Shown one piece after another: positions 24,601 through 35,047 of a stretch of DNA of 64,000 bases. Each line of letters begins with the position of its first letter. Position 1 is the first letter of the stretch. Under the pieces are notes generated by a model, which was not told where the DNA came from, did no database searches, and was given only the letters and a program-made list of their open reading frames with translations. This DNA comes from Nautilus pompilius (taxonomy: Eukaryota; Mollusca; Cephalopoda; Nautilida; Nautilidae), in assembly GCA_018389105.1 (NCBI GenBank), contig JACATO010002204.1, positions 2,046,001 to 2,110,000 on the forward strand, given 5' to 3'. The translations under genes were made by a program, and so were the position numbers.

Positions 24601-27600
24601 GGAGTCATGTACGACCAGGTGTCTTTTTAACAACCAAATTAAATGGAACATTAGATGTGTGGGATATTATTTTTAAGCAGAATGATCCAACATTGAGGAT
24701 TCAGGTGCTGTGTTTTTTTAGATATATTTTTTTTAAATAAACAATTAATGATTAAAAATTATGTTACATAAAATTGTTTAAATATGTAAGCTGTTATTTT
24801 CACTTCAAACATATCTAGGAAACTGTATCCTTAAGCTTACTTATAGTAATTTATGATAGGAGAGAAGTGTGATATACTTTTGTTTTTAAATTAATTGGCA
24901 ATAACTGAAAAAAATTAATAAAATTAAATTGAAATACAGCATAAACTTTTTAAAATCCTAAATATTTTAATCTCAGCCAAGGTTTGCCATCATAAACAAA
25001 GTCAACAAAATAATAACTTACTTTAAGGTGGTTATCTTCTACATTTGTTGAAAACTAGGAGTTATCTAACTGAAAACCAGAAAAGAGCTTAAATTTGATT
25101 TAAGCAACGATTTTTTTGATAAGCCATTGGTCACAATTCTAATGCATTTTCATTTTATAGCTTTTAATACACCATGTGAACATCTGTCAGAAATTTGTCA
25201 AATTTTACTCTATTATTAATATCCAACTTAGTTTTTTACATTTAAATCTCTTTGGTTCATGAGTATCCAAAAGAAATGAAGTTCGGAGAGACTGCAAGCA
25301 CCTTTAGATTTTTATTGGGATTTATCATTTTGCTTGGCTGAGATTAGTATTCAAAATTCTTGTCCTGGCCAAAAACTCAATTTATGCAGGTTTTTTTTTC
25401 ATGACCAAGGTTTTAATTTTGAAAAAATGATGAGAGCAAATGGTTGATATTTTCATCAGTTGTTTACTCCATAGAAGCTTCTTTTTTAATATAAGTAACA
25501 ACCAAGCTAACTATAGATGCATGACCCACTTCTTTCCAGGTCTGAGGTCTGTCAGGATCATGTGGTACTTGAAGTTAACCTCTATTCTACCATAAAATCA
25601 TTTATGTTTGTTTTTTTAAAAGGAAATATCTACAATAAAAATAGAAACAAATGCATTATTGTCCATCATTTCCATTATTTCCCCTATTTTTTAAAGAAGT
25701 GCTATTTCTCAAAGAGGATAGCATTTCGTATTATCTAAGGTACAGTACTATGTATTAACATTCTTCATTCTGTTTCAGGTGTGTGATGAAGCGCTTCAGA
25801 GTTTACGCATTCAGGAACAAGGTCGCCTTGTTGCCTGTGGTTCCAACAGTGGAATGACAACTTTGCTGGAGCTCTCTAGTGGACTTTGTACATTACAGAA
25901 AAATGAGAAAAACATTGTTATGGCTGTAAGTTAGCTGCTTTTAGTTTATCTTCAGACTGGCAACTGACTTTATTTACCTTTCTAAGGAGCTTATGTCAAG
26001 TAGTAAATTATAGCAGAAGCAAATGAAAGAGAAGTTGTGAATCAGTTTATTAATCCTTTAACAGTAATTTGTAGCCCAAAACCAGTGCACAATGTTATCT
26101 TTATGGTTTTAAGTTGCAGTGTGTTCCAATTTCAGATCAAAGTTATTGTAGTAATTTAAAATTTTAGCATCTTGTTAATTTCTGGAACTTCTCATATTTG
26201 TTATGATTCTAATGTCAAAATTTAATTTTACCTGAGTAAATTGCTAAACAGTTTCATTTATCACATCATAATGCATGGCTAGCAAGCAGTGGATATATCT
26301 AATGTGTTTCAGAATGCATAATGTTTTGTTTTTTAATTTAGTAATTATTCTTGCATTAGGAAAAGGAAATACAATTACAGGGTTATATAATTTATCAAAA
26401 TTATTTAGAATTTTTGCAAAGAATGTGACAAGAGGTTATTAATTACACAGACTGGGAATTCTATACTTTTTTAATGAATTATAGTAACATGTAAGATAAT
26501 CTATCTTATGTCTTTGAGATCACATTTTTAATCAACATGTACCCTTAAACAAAGGTATAATGAGTTTTTTTTTGTATTCCATTATAGCATATAGATAAAC
26601 TTTCATGTAATCTACCTATTGATCTTGAAACAAAAGTGCCTCAGATGGAATGAGTTATGCACTTTGCATGTATTAGAGCTTATTAAGATTGCACACAAAA
26701 GAACGAAATATGTGATTCAGGTATGAATAACACTTGAAACTTTCTTTAAAATGCTAATCTTACTATGCCCACCTTTTACTTGATACTAATGCCTAAACTT
26801 TTCCAAAATATTATGTACTCTAAATTGTAATAAATAGATTTTACTTGTATTTTGATATTTAAAAATTTGTATTACTAGATTATTATCGAAGTTTTTAATC
26901 TAGTATACATTGCTATATATATATTCATGCGTAAGGAAATACTTTTTTTTCTTACAAAAGAAATGGATAGAAAAAGTTTTCTGAATTTTTAACTGTACAA
27001 TTTTGTAAAATAGGAATAAAACAAGAAAGAAAAAATTTTAAAAAAAGAAAAGCATGCTGCTACATATTTCTGATGCATTGTCAGTTTTATAAAACTGAAC
27101 AATTGCACTCTTAGAATGTTTTTCACTATGCATCTAAAATGAAGTGAAAAGAAAACAAACTACTCATGCAAAGCTTACACAATTTTGTTGACCTTTTTAG
27201 ACAATAATGGTTGATATAGATTTAAAATAAAACAAAATTATTGATAGATACTAAGTAGTATGATGGGTTTTTAGTTATAAGTGTAATTCTATACTTTCTC
27301 TGTTTTATTGTTCTAAAATACTGCCAGGTGTAACTTAAATGTATTTCCTATGTACTGCACTGGTGTTTAATATCTTTGGTAAGGACTGTTTTCAAAATAG
27401 GTTTTTTTTTTTTTTTACTCATAAACTTGTATTTGCAAAATAATTTTTAGTTAAACACTCTTAAGCAATGTTACTCTTGGAATTCTGCAGTTCTTTTTAT
27501 GGTGCTAGTAATTAGTCTGACAAATTCTGCCTATGGTAAATAACCTCAAAGGTATATCAGAAATTTAAATGGGGTTTTACTATCCTACTTATCTGTCAAT

Positions 27601-27843
27601 CTGTTTATGATTTGCCTTTGTTTTTTTAATATCCTTAAAACAACAGTAAAATAAACATTCTTTTGTTGTTGTTGTTGTATATAATTTTTTAAAATTTTTC
27701 ATAATATTATAGAAAATTTAGGAAATCTAAATTTCTCAGATGTTTAAATACTTTTAACACATTAATAGTGCATTTGCTTAGTATTTGTTGTTGCCTTATT
27801 TTCATCATCTGTAATGTGGGTTAAAGAAACTAGGATGTTCTAT

Positions 27844-27882
<39 letters not shown>

Positions 27883-30800
27883 TAATTAGTCTATTGGTGA
27901 CAGGAAAAAGATTTTACAGTCTCTTTTTCTACTTGACATTTACTTTGTTAATTGGTAAGCTTTCCGGATACTTTTTTATGAACTTGGTATTTTAGACTTT
28001 TATTGCAAAAAAAAAAAAAAATTAAACATGAACATTTATTTTTAACTCTTGTTGATTATAATTTTAACTAAAGGCAAGATGCACATCTGCTTTATAGCCA
28101 ATACTAAGAGCACTGCTTAATATAAGTCAGTAGTGTTTCTTGTATCTTCCTTAGAATCATCATTAAACAATTAAGATATATCTGAATAATTAAAATAGCA
28201 TACTTTTACAAGGACATGCCACAGCACTCATATTATAATAGTGAACTGAATATTATCAATGTTAATTACTGAAAACTCAAAATAATGTATAATAAGTACA
28301 ATGTTTCTTATGTTACTATGTTATTTATCTATAGAATTACATGCTGTATTATATACTTGATGTAAACTAACCACGTGTTGACATGTGCTTTTACACAGAA
28401 CAGCAAAATATTTTTTAGCTTCTGACATCTGTTGACTGATTTGCTATTTTAGATGTTTGAAAGAGAAACACGAAGAGAGAAAATTTTGGAAGCCAGACTC
28501 AGAGAGATGAAGCTCCGAGAAAAGACAAAAAGTTCTATAGAGAAGGAACAAGTAAGTTTATTTTTGCTATTGGTTTTTTAATTCATCTTTTTCACTTTAG
28601 TTTCAGTTAGTAAACTTGTCAAACTTTGAAAACATGTATAGAATGTGATATTAGATAATTATAAAATAAAAATCTGACTTACAAAAAGTTCTGCATGAAA
28701 TAAAAGTTAGAGATTTGCATATATTATTTCCTTTAAAAATTATTCATGAATAGATGTCAAATGTTTTTTTTTTTGTTTTGTTAAATTTGTTTTGGTTTTA
28801 TTACACATTCAATAATTATTTCAAACTTTTTTATTTATATTCCCAGGTGTTAATCTTGAGGCACTATATTGCTCTGTTTATAGTTGTTTTTCAGGTATTC
28901 TCATAATTTGCTAATCTTAATACAAATGCGACAATTTTATTTTCCTAAGTTTGGTGAATATTTAATGTACCTTGTTAATATTATTAAACTGGATTTGTGC
29001 TTTTTAAAATTTTAAAAATATTACAGCATTTTATCATTCTGAGCAGGGTCTCCAGAAGCAGATTGTCTTTCCCAAGGCAAACTGAATCCTAATTTGAGCA
29101 AGCTCAGCTTAGGAATAAGTCATTAAGGGAATGAATGTTGGTCTCTTCTTGCTTGTAGGGAAACAAACCTTTTACTATTTTTTTTTTTTAATACCTTTAA
29201 ATGCAGAGTTATTCTGAAACAAATGATGTACAAAATAGAAAAATACTCTTTTAATTTTTTTATTTGTGTGTGCATGTTAGTTAGTTATTATAGAAAATTA
29301 CAAAGTTACCAAAGTAATACATTTCTGTCATTCTAGTGAATTCTTTGTGAAACCTATACTCTTAAAATCTTTTTTTTAATAAACATCACATCTGATCCAT
29401 TATGGCTTTGAATTTTTATACAATAAATTTTACAAATTTACCAAGAAAGAATCTTTATGGACATGAATATAATATTTTATTTGCTGAATGCTTTGAAATT
29501 TAATCATGCACAATCATTCATTAGTCATTTATTAAACGTAATTTTACTTAAAAACAAACAGCAACAAGAAGAAGTAAAACCAGAAGTATCTGAAGAAGAC
29601 AACCTAGTACAAAAAGCAGAAGCTGAATTCTGGGAATCTATTGAAATTGACAGAAATAAGGCAAAAAAAGAGGAAGAGAGAGAAGAGATGCTGCAAGAAA
29701 CCAAGGTAAATATGAAGTTTGTAAGATTTATTTATTTATCCTGTAACTGAACAATTGGTAGGATGTCACAACAAAATATTACCACTTGAGTGGCTGAAAA
29801 CATGTTTTAATGAAGGTAAAAGTAATCACTGAGAAAATAAGTACAATCAAAAACATTTGAATTTTTTTCAAAATGAATCAAATTTTAAACAATTTTATTT
29901 TTAATGTACATGAAATATTTAACAATATTCATCATCATTATTCCATTATTTTGAAATGTCAAAAAATTGTAACTGTTTGCATCATCAATAAAATAAATGA
30001 CTTTTATATTTTATTCATGCTTTTCTTCTGTCAACTTTATAATTATTTGCCACTTTTTAAGCATTTCTAGATGCTAGTCAATACCTCTGCTTAATTTTCA
30101 CTCAAAAAATCTCATCCTCTAATCAAATATGGTAATCATGAATCTCAATGATTCCTTGATGTGGGAGCTTATATGCAATCTATGACAAGTTTCTATCTGC
30201 TGATAAATGTTCCCACAATGCAATGGTATGAAGGGCTGACAAACTATTCACCATTAGTAGAATTTGGTTAAAGGTATCCACAATAAAAGAGTTTATGATG
30301 CATCCTGAACAAGTTGAATATGCAGAGAATTGTGCTGATGCCTAGTATGGAAAAGAGAGGAGTTGACTTTTCTGGCATTGCATTTTGGGAATGTTTCCTT
30401 AATTAATGACAGAGAGAAACTATGTTGTTTTGCTACAGAACTCGAGATACTGAAAACACACATATAGAGAGAAATTACTTTCACATTTTTTTCATTGAAA
30501 CTTAACTACTGTATTCCACTGGAACACGTTTGCAGCAAAAGGAAACACTTTAAAAATTACATATAAGTAAAATATCTTAAGTAATAATGATATTTTTTAA
30601 AGAGTACTTGCAACATTAAATATAATTGTATTTCTAAAATATATTATATACTGTAATCCCCCCACCAGATCTTTGCAATCTTATATTCAGTCAGAGAAGC
30701 AAAAAAATTGCTTGTTACAATTTTTAGATTTTTTTCAAATTTTTAATTAAAACTTATTTTTTGCTAATCTTTAATTACAAGTTTATTAGAACTATACTTA

Positions 30801-31811
30801 AGCTGTTTTTAAAATCTGTCATGCTATTATGAATTAGCTTTTTCTCTTAGTATACAGTGTATTCTGTCTGTACCTAGATATCAGTGCTTTCTAATACTGT
30901 TCATTTTGTCCAAAAAAACTTTGAGCTTTGAACACTGCAGAGATATTTATCATTTCACTTTAGTTTGTTTTTTTTACAAGAAACCAGAATGTGGAAGACA
31001 GAATATTATAATTAGTGTTTTCTTTCCTTTTAAATGTGTTAATATTTACAGGTTCATTTTTTTTTTTTTTGTAGTTATTTCTTTGTAGCTCACAGGGTTA
31101 ACATCTTTAATTGTTTATTTTTTTTCCATTGCCATGGTAACTGGACTCCATACACTTGTGTGTTAACACAACAGTATGTAGTCTGTAATAGGTTTTGAAT
31201 GCAACGTACATCTTGCTTATCTACATGTACTGCAGATTAGTCAGATTCCTCTTTTCAGTTTGCTGTTCATTAATCTATCATTTCAGGAAGCAGCTGATCT
31301 GGAAGCTGAGATTGCTGGAGAAAAATATAATGTAGGATTTTAGATTTTTTGTTGGCTTTTTAAGTACAGTATACATTTTGAAACTAAATATAATAGACAA
31401 AGAAGCTTTAAAACTTAAAGTTAAGTACTCATTTAATTTAAACAGAAAGTTAATGTATTTTAAAAAAAATTTTAGTGAGTTATTCCTCTTTCCTTTTAAA
31501 TTATTTAAATTCAATTTTTAATGTCATCTTTAGCTTTTCTGTTATTGTAACTACAGGTTTCATAATAATTTTAGCAACTCTAATTTCAAGCATTAGGACA
31601 GAGATACAATAAATTTAATTATGCTGTTTTTTCCTAGCAAATTTAGTGAGAGCTGTGTTTAGTCTTTTTAGTGGAATTTGAACATTGATTTATCTTTAGT
31701 TTGTCTTTAAAAAAATATTTTCAAGAAAATTTTCCTCAACTTAATTTAAATTGTTGTTTAATTATTTTATTTCTTTTGTAGACACTTATCGAAGAAGTGG
31801 AAGAAGATTAA
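15246..31811 (+). CDS. DNAI2: Axonemal dynein intermediate chain 2 (14 coding exons, complete)
   Basis: Coding exons: 15246-15428, 15526-15687, 16726-16844, 17429-17571, 19543-19656, 21137-21399, 21977-22156, 23258-23301, 24569-24704, 25779-25925, 28453-28551, 29562-29705, 31287-31331, 31782-31811. They join to 602 codons plus a stop; human DNAI2 has 605. The start [20 protein letters not shown] mirrors human [20 protein letters not shown], and conserved blocks continue throughout ([39 protein letters not shown]). Layout: N-terminal arm to about residue 155, a WD-repeat propeller to about 500, then a charged coiled-coil tail rich in Glu/Lys ending EEVEED. Known of the family: with DNAI1 it forms the intermediate-chain pair of outer dynein arms in motile cilia and flagella; loss causes primary ciliary dyskinesia. 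The X-box in the shared promoter fits ciliary regulation. No frameshift or missing block was seen. Paralog confusion with DNAI1 is unlikely given the N-terminus. Confidence 0.96.
15526..15687 (+). CDS. DNAI2: DNAI2 exon 2
   Basis: Residues 62-115. Carries the very conserved [14 protein letters not shown] block and [10 protein letters not shown]. Donor AGT|GTAAGT, phase 0. Followed by a 1.0-kb AT-rich intron with nothing recognised. Confidence 0.95.
16726..16844 (+). CDS. DNAI2: DNAI2 exon 3
   Basis: Residues 116-154 plus two bases: [19 protein letters not shown], then the acidic stretch EVEEIEDV. Human has [19 protein letters not shown]. Confidence 0.95.
17429..17571 (+). CDS. DNAI2: DNAI2 exon 4
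   Basis: Residues 155-202 plus one base. First propeller blade: [18 protein letters not shown] and ESYVWNL. Donor is GTGGGT. The intron that follows is 2 kb and contains a SINE. Confidence 0.95.
17572..19542 (+). other. DNAI2 intron 4
   Basis: AT-rich 2-kb intron. Apart from the SINE at 19010-19265 nothing was recognised; a balanced-composition patch at 18360-18440 is too short to classify. Confidence 0.5.
19010..19265 (-). mobile_element. tRNA-derived SINE in DNAI2 intron 4
   Basis: Read on the minus strand it starts with a tRNA-like head: an A-box-like TAGCCTGATGGTAAACTGC and a B-box-like AAGTTCAAATTCTG about 30 bases later. A core follows, containing CACCAGCTGGC, GGGTTTTCTTTGGGCACTCT and GGTTTCCTTTCGCAT. 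The same core occurs at 37040-37160. Similar core sequences are known from metazoan SINEs. Borders are approximate. Confidence 0.6.
19543..19656 (+). CDS. DNAI2: DNAI2 exon 5
   Basis: Residues 203-240 plus one base: [20 protein letters not shown] then [16 protein letters not shown], near-identical to human in the last part. Followed by a 1.5-kb intron with no named repeat. Confidence 0.95.
21137..21399 (+). CDS. DNAI2: DNAI2 exon 6
   Basis: Residues 241-328, the largest coding exon. WD blades with [25 protein letters not shown] and [14 protein letters not shown]. Contains an 18-base imperfect tandem repeat at 21331-21366. Confidence 0.95.
21614..21652 (+). repeat. (TA)n(GA)n compound microsatellite
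   Basis: About 11 TA units followed directly by about 8 GA units, in DNAI2 intron 6. Confidence 0.9.
21977..22156 (+). CDS. DNAI2: DNAI2 exon 7
   Basis: Residues 329-388: [39 protein letters not shown] and VGDWTAR. Donor AGG|GTAACT. Followed by a 1.1-kb AT-rich intron. Confidence 0.95.
23258..23301 (+). CDS. DNAI2: DNAI2 exon 8 (44 bases)
   Basis: Short exon [14 protein letters not shown] plus two bases; human reads IWSEDSRESSIMWT. Followed by a 1.3-kb intron with a balanced-composition stretch at 23580-23890 that I cannot name. Confidence 0.93.
24569..24704 (+). CDS. DNAI2: DNAI2 exon 9
   Basis: Residues 403-448: [20 protein letters not shown] and [17 protein letters not shown]. Human has [20 protein letters not shown]. 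Confidence 0.95.
25779..25925 (+). CDS. DNAI2: DNAI2 exon 10
   Basis: Residues 449-497, the last propeller blade: [20 protein letters not shown] and [14 protein letters not shown]. Followed by a 2.5-kb intron with a (TA)n(GA)n microsatellite and no gene. Confidence 0.95.
25926..28452 (+). other. DNAI2 intron 10 (2.5 kb)
   Basis: AT-rich intron with poly-T runs, a (TTG)n run near 27664 and the compound microsatellite at 27844-27882. No coding or mobile element seen. Confidence 0.55.
27844..27882 (+). repeat. (TA)n(GA)n compound microsatellite, second copy
   Basis: Same architecture and same 39-base length as the one at 21614-21652, with no obvious similarity in the flanks. Confidence 0.9.
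28453..28551 (+). CDS. DNAI2: DNAI2 exon 11
   Basis: Residues 498-530: [20 protein letters not shown], the conserved start of the charged helical tail. Confidence 0.94.
29562..29705 (+). CDS. DNAI2: DNAI2 exon 12
   Basis: Residues 531-578, a Glu/Lys-rich helix containing [10 protein letters not shown] (human KAEEEFFDII). Acceptor AAACAG lacks a strong pyrimidine tract, but phase and homology fit. Confidence 0.88.
29706..31286 (+). other. DNAI2 intron 12 (1.6 kb)
   Basis: AT-rich. The part 30060-30480 has more balanced composition and may be a decayed mobile element, unidentified. Confidence 0.45.
31287..31331 (+). CDS. DNAI2: DNAI2 exon 13 (45 bases)
   Basis: Codes [15 protein letters not shown] between TTTCAG and GTAGGA. 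Phase 0 on both sides. This tail region is poorly conserved, so support comes from splice sites and frame. Confidence 0.7.
31782..31811 (+). CDS. DNAI2: DNAI2 exon 14 (stop)
   Basis: Codes TLIEEVEED and a TAA stop. The acidic end resembles the acidic C-terminus of human DNAI2. Acceptor TTTTGTAG. Confidence 0.78.
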   Translation, partial: TLIEEVEED

Positions 31812-31971
31812 AACAACATGGAAACAAACATCTTTTCCTACTTTTTTTTTGCCAGGATTTTTATTGCAAAACTATTTAAGGATAGTAATAGCATTTTTTC
31901 TTTTTTTTTCAGTTAAAGTTTGCATTTTAAAACATTTTAAAACCGTTGTGTATTTTAGTTGTAAAAACAAA

Positions 31972-31977
31972 AATAAA
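31972..31977 (+). terminator. DNAI2 poly(A) signal
   Basis: AATAAA lies 161 bases after the stop codon. A second AATAAA near 32027 could be an alternative site. Confidence 0.55.
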
Positions 31978-33337
31978 ATTAAAACACAGGGCTAAATGTT
32001 CTTCATTTTTCCAGTAACTAGTAATAATAAAGACTTCTCTTTCTCTTTAGTGTCATTTTAAACATTTCCCAACAATTCATTTTTTGTGAAGTTGCAATTA
32101 ATAACTCAGACTATTGTATGGGGGGAGATCCTGGCCTAACTTGGAACCTAAACTAGCTTGTTCATCAACTCCTTAACCATTTGGGAATGTTTTTTTTCAA
32201 ATTAGTCTCATCTGATTAATTATTCACAATCATCCTAATTGTTTAAAAGTTGTCAGCATGAAAAAGATTACAGGAAATTCTTGATGTTGTTGATCTTCAT
32301 ATAAATAAATCTTAGTTAAATTGGAAATGTCTGACATTTATGTTTTTAAAAAGTCAATAAAAATCTTTATTAATGTCTAGCTTCTGGGGTAAAATTTAAT
32401 GGCAAATACCTGTGTTTATCTCATATTCTGGAATGTGACTGTAAGATGCAAAAACTCATGGCAAAATCTTATCTATAGTGCAAAAAAAAGAAAAGAGAAA
32501 AATCTCATGTTCTTGAACAGGATTAGTTCTGAGAAAAACTTGCAATCCCCATCTCAGTTTTATTTTCCATTTAGATGGTGTTCACATTGATTAATAGTTA
32601 CTTATAATTCTTTTATGCTAAAATGACACTACAAAGTAGAAAAAAAAAAGAAATAGCCAGGTTTAATGTGAAGTAAAAATCTTTAAAATTATCCACTTTA
32701 TTCTGTGCACAAAGTTTAATCATTAAAAATACAATTTTTTATAATAAAGACATTTTATTTCATGCAACACAAAAGCAGTTGCTTTTTTAACTAGAAAGTT
32801 ATTTTGTCAATTTTATTTTGTGCCCCCAAAAACTAGTTGTCTTGTTTCAGTTATATTTTATGCAGAAAGGAATTTTGAATTGTAAAATGTATTTTGGCAA
32901 GAGAAGTTTTGCTTCATTACTTCTGTCTTGTGAGAACAAAGTAGCTAGATTTCAGGTAAAAATATTATTTTGTTTTATTTTTCTAACATTTCTTATGCAT
33001 AAGGCATTTAGTTCCTTAAAAATTGTTTCAATGGTCGTCGTCTGAACAAAAATATTATTATTATTAAAATATTTTGTTGCAATATATATATAGTAATAAT
33101 ACTACTAAGATGAATAACCATTACCTCAGGAGTACTAGGAAGACTTCAGCTGCCAGTATTGCAGAGCATTCATGGTGGTGGTTATGATGGAAATCTTATT
33201 ATAAATTGCATTTTGATTTAGTTATGGTGCCAGTAAGATAGGGATCTGCAATTCCTATAACTGGGGAAGCATAGGACAGAACAAGATATTGTACTAGTAA
33301 CAGATCATTGTTGAGAAGAGTGGTTGCTGCTTGTATG

Positions 33338-33360
33338 AATAATAATAATAATAATAATAA
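33338..33360 (+). repeat. (AAT)n microsatellite
   Basis: About seven AAT units just before the LINE-like relic. Confidence 0.85.
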
Positions 33361-33399
33361 ACAAAGTCTGAACCAAAATGGAAAGTGCACATACAAAAG

Positions 33400-33760
33400 C
33401 AAATTACTGACATAAGAACTGACCTGTCAATGCTAACAGAAATTAAGAAAGGAAATAACTTTAGAAAAAGAAATCAACGTGATTAAAAAACAAAGCAGAT
33501 CCTTGAGAGAGTTATCAAGAAAGCCGAGTAACAAAAGTACCATCAAAGCAACTAAATTTTATAGACAGACTGGATGAGTGCCAAGCACAGTTAAAGATTC
33601 ACCAGATAAATGAGATAGAATTCTGGAACAACATATGGGAAGACGAGGCACTGTACAGCTGAATGGATTCAAAGCCAAATGCAGAAAAATTAACAGTTAG
33701 TACACATTGATGACATCACACAAGAAATCAAATCAGCACTTAAGTCGCAAAACTGCTAAT
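33400..33760 (+). mobile_element. Decayed non-LTR retrotransposon (LINE) fragment
   Basis: Broken frames read FRKRNQ, then later a phrase like EIEFWNNIWEDEALYS. This resembles the segment just before the reverse transcriptase of many LINEs (pattern EIxxFWxxIWE). Several stops and frameshifts; the catalytic domain is absent. Family not assigned. Confidence 0.45.
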
Positions 33761-34699
33761 TTTTTTTTCTATTGTATTTATTTTAAAAAAATCAAGTTTA
33801 TTTTGTAACCCAGTTTTTAAAGCTATATATGTAAATAATAATGATAATACAATTTAAACAGTGGAATTTAATAGTTTTGCCTTTATTCCCCCCAAAAAAA
33901 ACACAACAAAAGTTCACAGTTTGATTTTGTCGCACTGTAGTCTAAGATAAATAGTATAATTTACTGGATACTCCTGATCTGTCAGCTTCCGTTAGCTTCC
34001 GCCTTTTTGATCAGCCTTTGGAACAGAACTTTATTATTTTCCTGTTACATGCCAGAGTCACTTCGCCCTCCAAGACTACTCTAGTATGAGCAGCATGAAT
34101 TCATAGGCCGAGGCGGAATAAAAACGGTTGTTCTGATCTCTGGATGCGTTTAAGGTTTGGGGTGGGGTCGCCTCCGATGTATCACGGATAGCCAAGATTA
34201 TTACGTTCATTGTCTGCTTCCTTTCCATTGAGATTATAAGTTCAGACTTAGAAGATAGGGCAGGTTTCTTTCTATACGGCCGCGCTGGTCTGCTGTCTGC
34301 TTGGCAGGTCGACACAAACACGGGTGGTAACTTAAATACCAATGGAGCTTGAGGCGATGTTCATGTTGTTTACCTGTGACATCTATCATCCAGGTGAAAC
34401 GTACCTTCTTCAGACTACCCGATTCTCTTGTTTTACGGCCGATTGGCGTCCAAACCATGCGTACCCGTTGCCACTACCCCGCCCATTATTTTTGTTTTAT
34501 TTAATCAACGAGTTTGTCAAGTAACCTACAAGATAAAAACAGACCAAACTGGTAATACTGAATTCCTCCATCAGATACACCCATTCTCCTCTCCTTCCAC
34601 AGACACACCCCCCTCCCCGGCGCCATACGTGCAAGTAAGTACAGTAGTCCATCGATGAGCTAACTTATCCGAAGTAAGGCTGTTGCCAAATTCTCACAT

Positions 34700-34897
34700 T
34701 TCCGCTTAATACAATACACAGATACATTTAAGCTGTTATGGTGTTAATATTATTTTAAATTTATACTCTGTGTACGTATTATTTTTTTTATTATTATTAT
34801 TAACGCGTAATTATATCCGGCAAATTGTTCGCACTATTTTTTTCAAAAAAGCCGGCGTAATGATAGTGGACGGTACTGGCGGTGGTTAGTTTGCTCT
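34700..34897 (+). promoter_or_regulatory. Promoter/5'UTR region of the FIP gene
   Basis: A CpG-richer stretch before the first coding exon, with gccggcg and gtggacgg near 34850-34875. No TATA box or clear TSS motif. The call rests on position and composition only. Confidence 0.35.
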
Positions 34898-35047
34898 ATG
34901 GTGCTTCGTGATATGGAAAATCAGAGCGATAATCTGAGTAAACTCAGGACCGTGTTCGACGTCTGCGATGAAAACAAAGAAGGACATATTACCGTAGATC
35001 ATTTCAAAAATCTTGTTCGTGAACATTTTGGCGGCGCGGACGCTGAG
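34898..35047 (+). CDS. FIP gene exon 1 (start)
   Basis: Residues 1-50, starting MVLRDMENQSDNLSKLR, with the first EF-hand. The next in-frame Met (residue 6) is a possible alternative start. Loop position 12 is His rather than Asp/Glu, so calcium binding is doubtful. Donor GAG|GTGGGT, phase 0. GC-richer than its neighbours. Confidence 0.82.

Larger units (their letters stand above)
31812..34897. other. Intergenic region between DNAI2 and the FIP gene
   Basis: Contains the DNAI2 3'UTR, AT-rich sequence to about 33050, a LINE-like relic at 33400-33760, and a GC-richer block at 33950-34900 next to the FIP first exon. The short open frames in the GC-richer part overlap on both strands and match nothing I know. 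Confidence 0.55.

Noticed and set aside
34076..34458. Overlapping minus-strand open frames upstream of the FIP gene
   Set aside because: Two frames overlap each other and a plus-strand frame, match no family, and lie in a GC-richer block where long frames occur by chance. No splice or conservation support.
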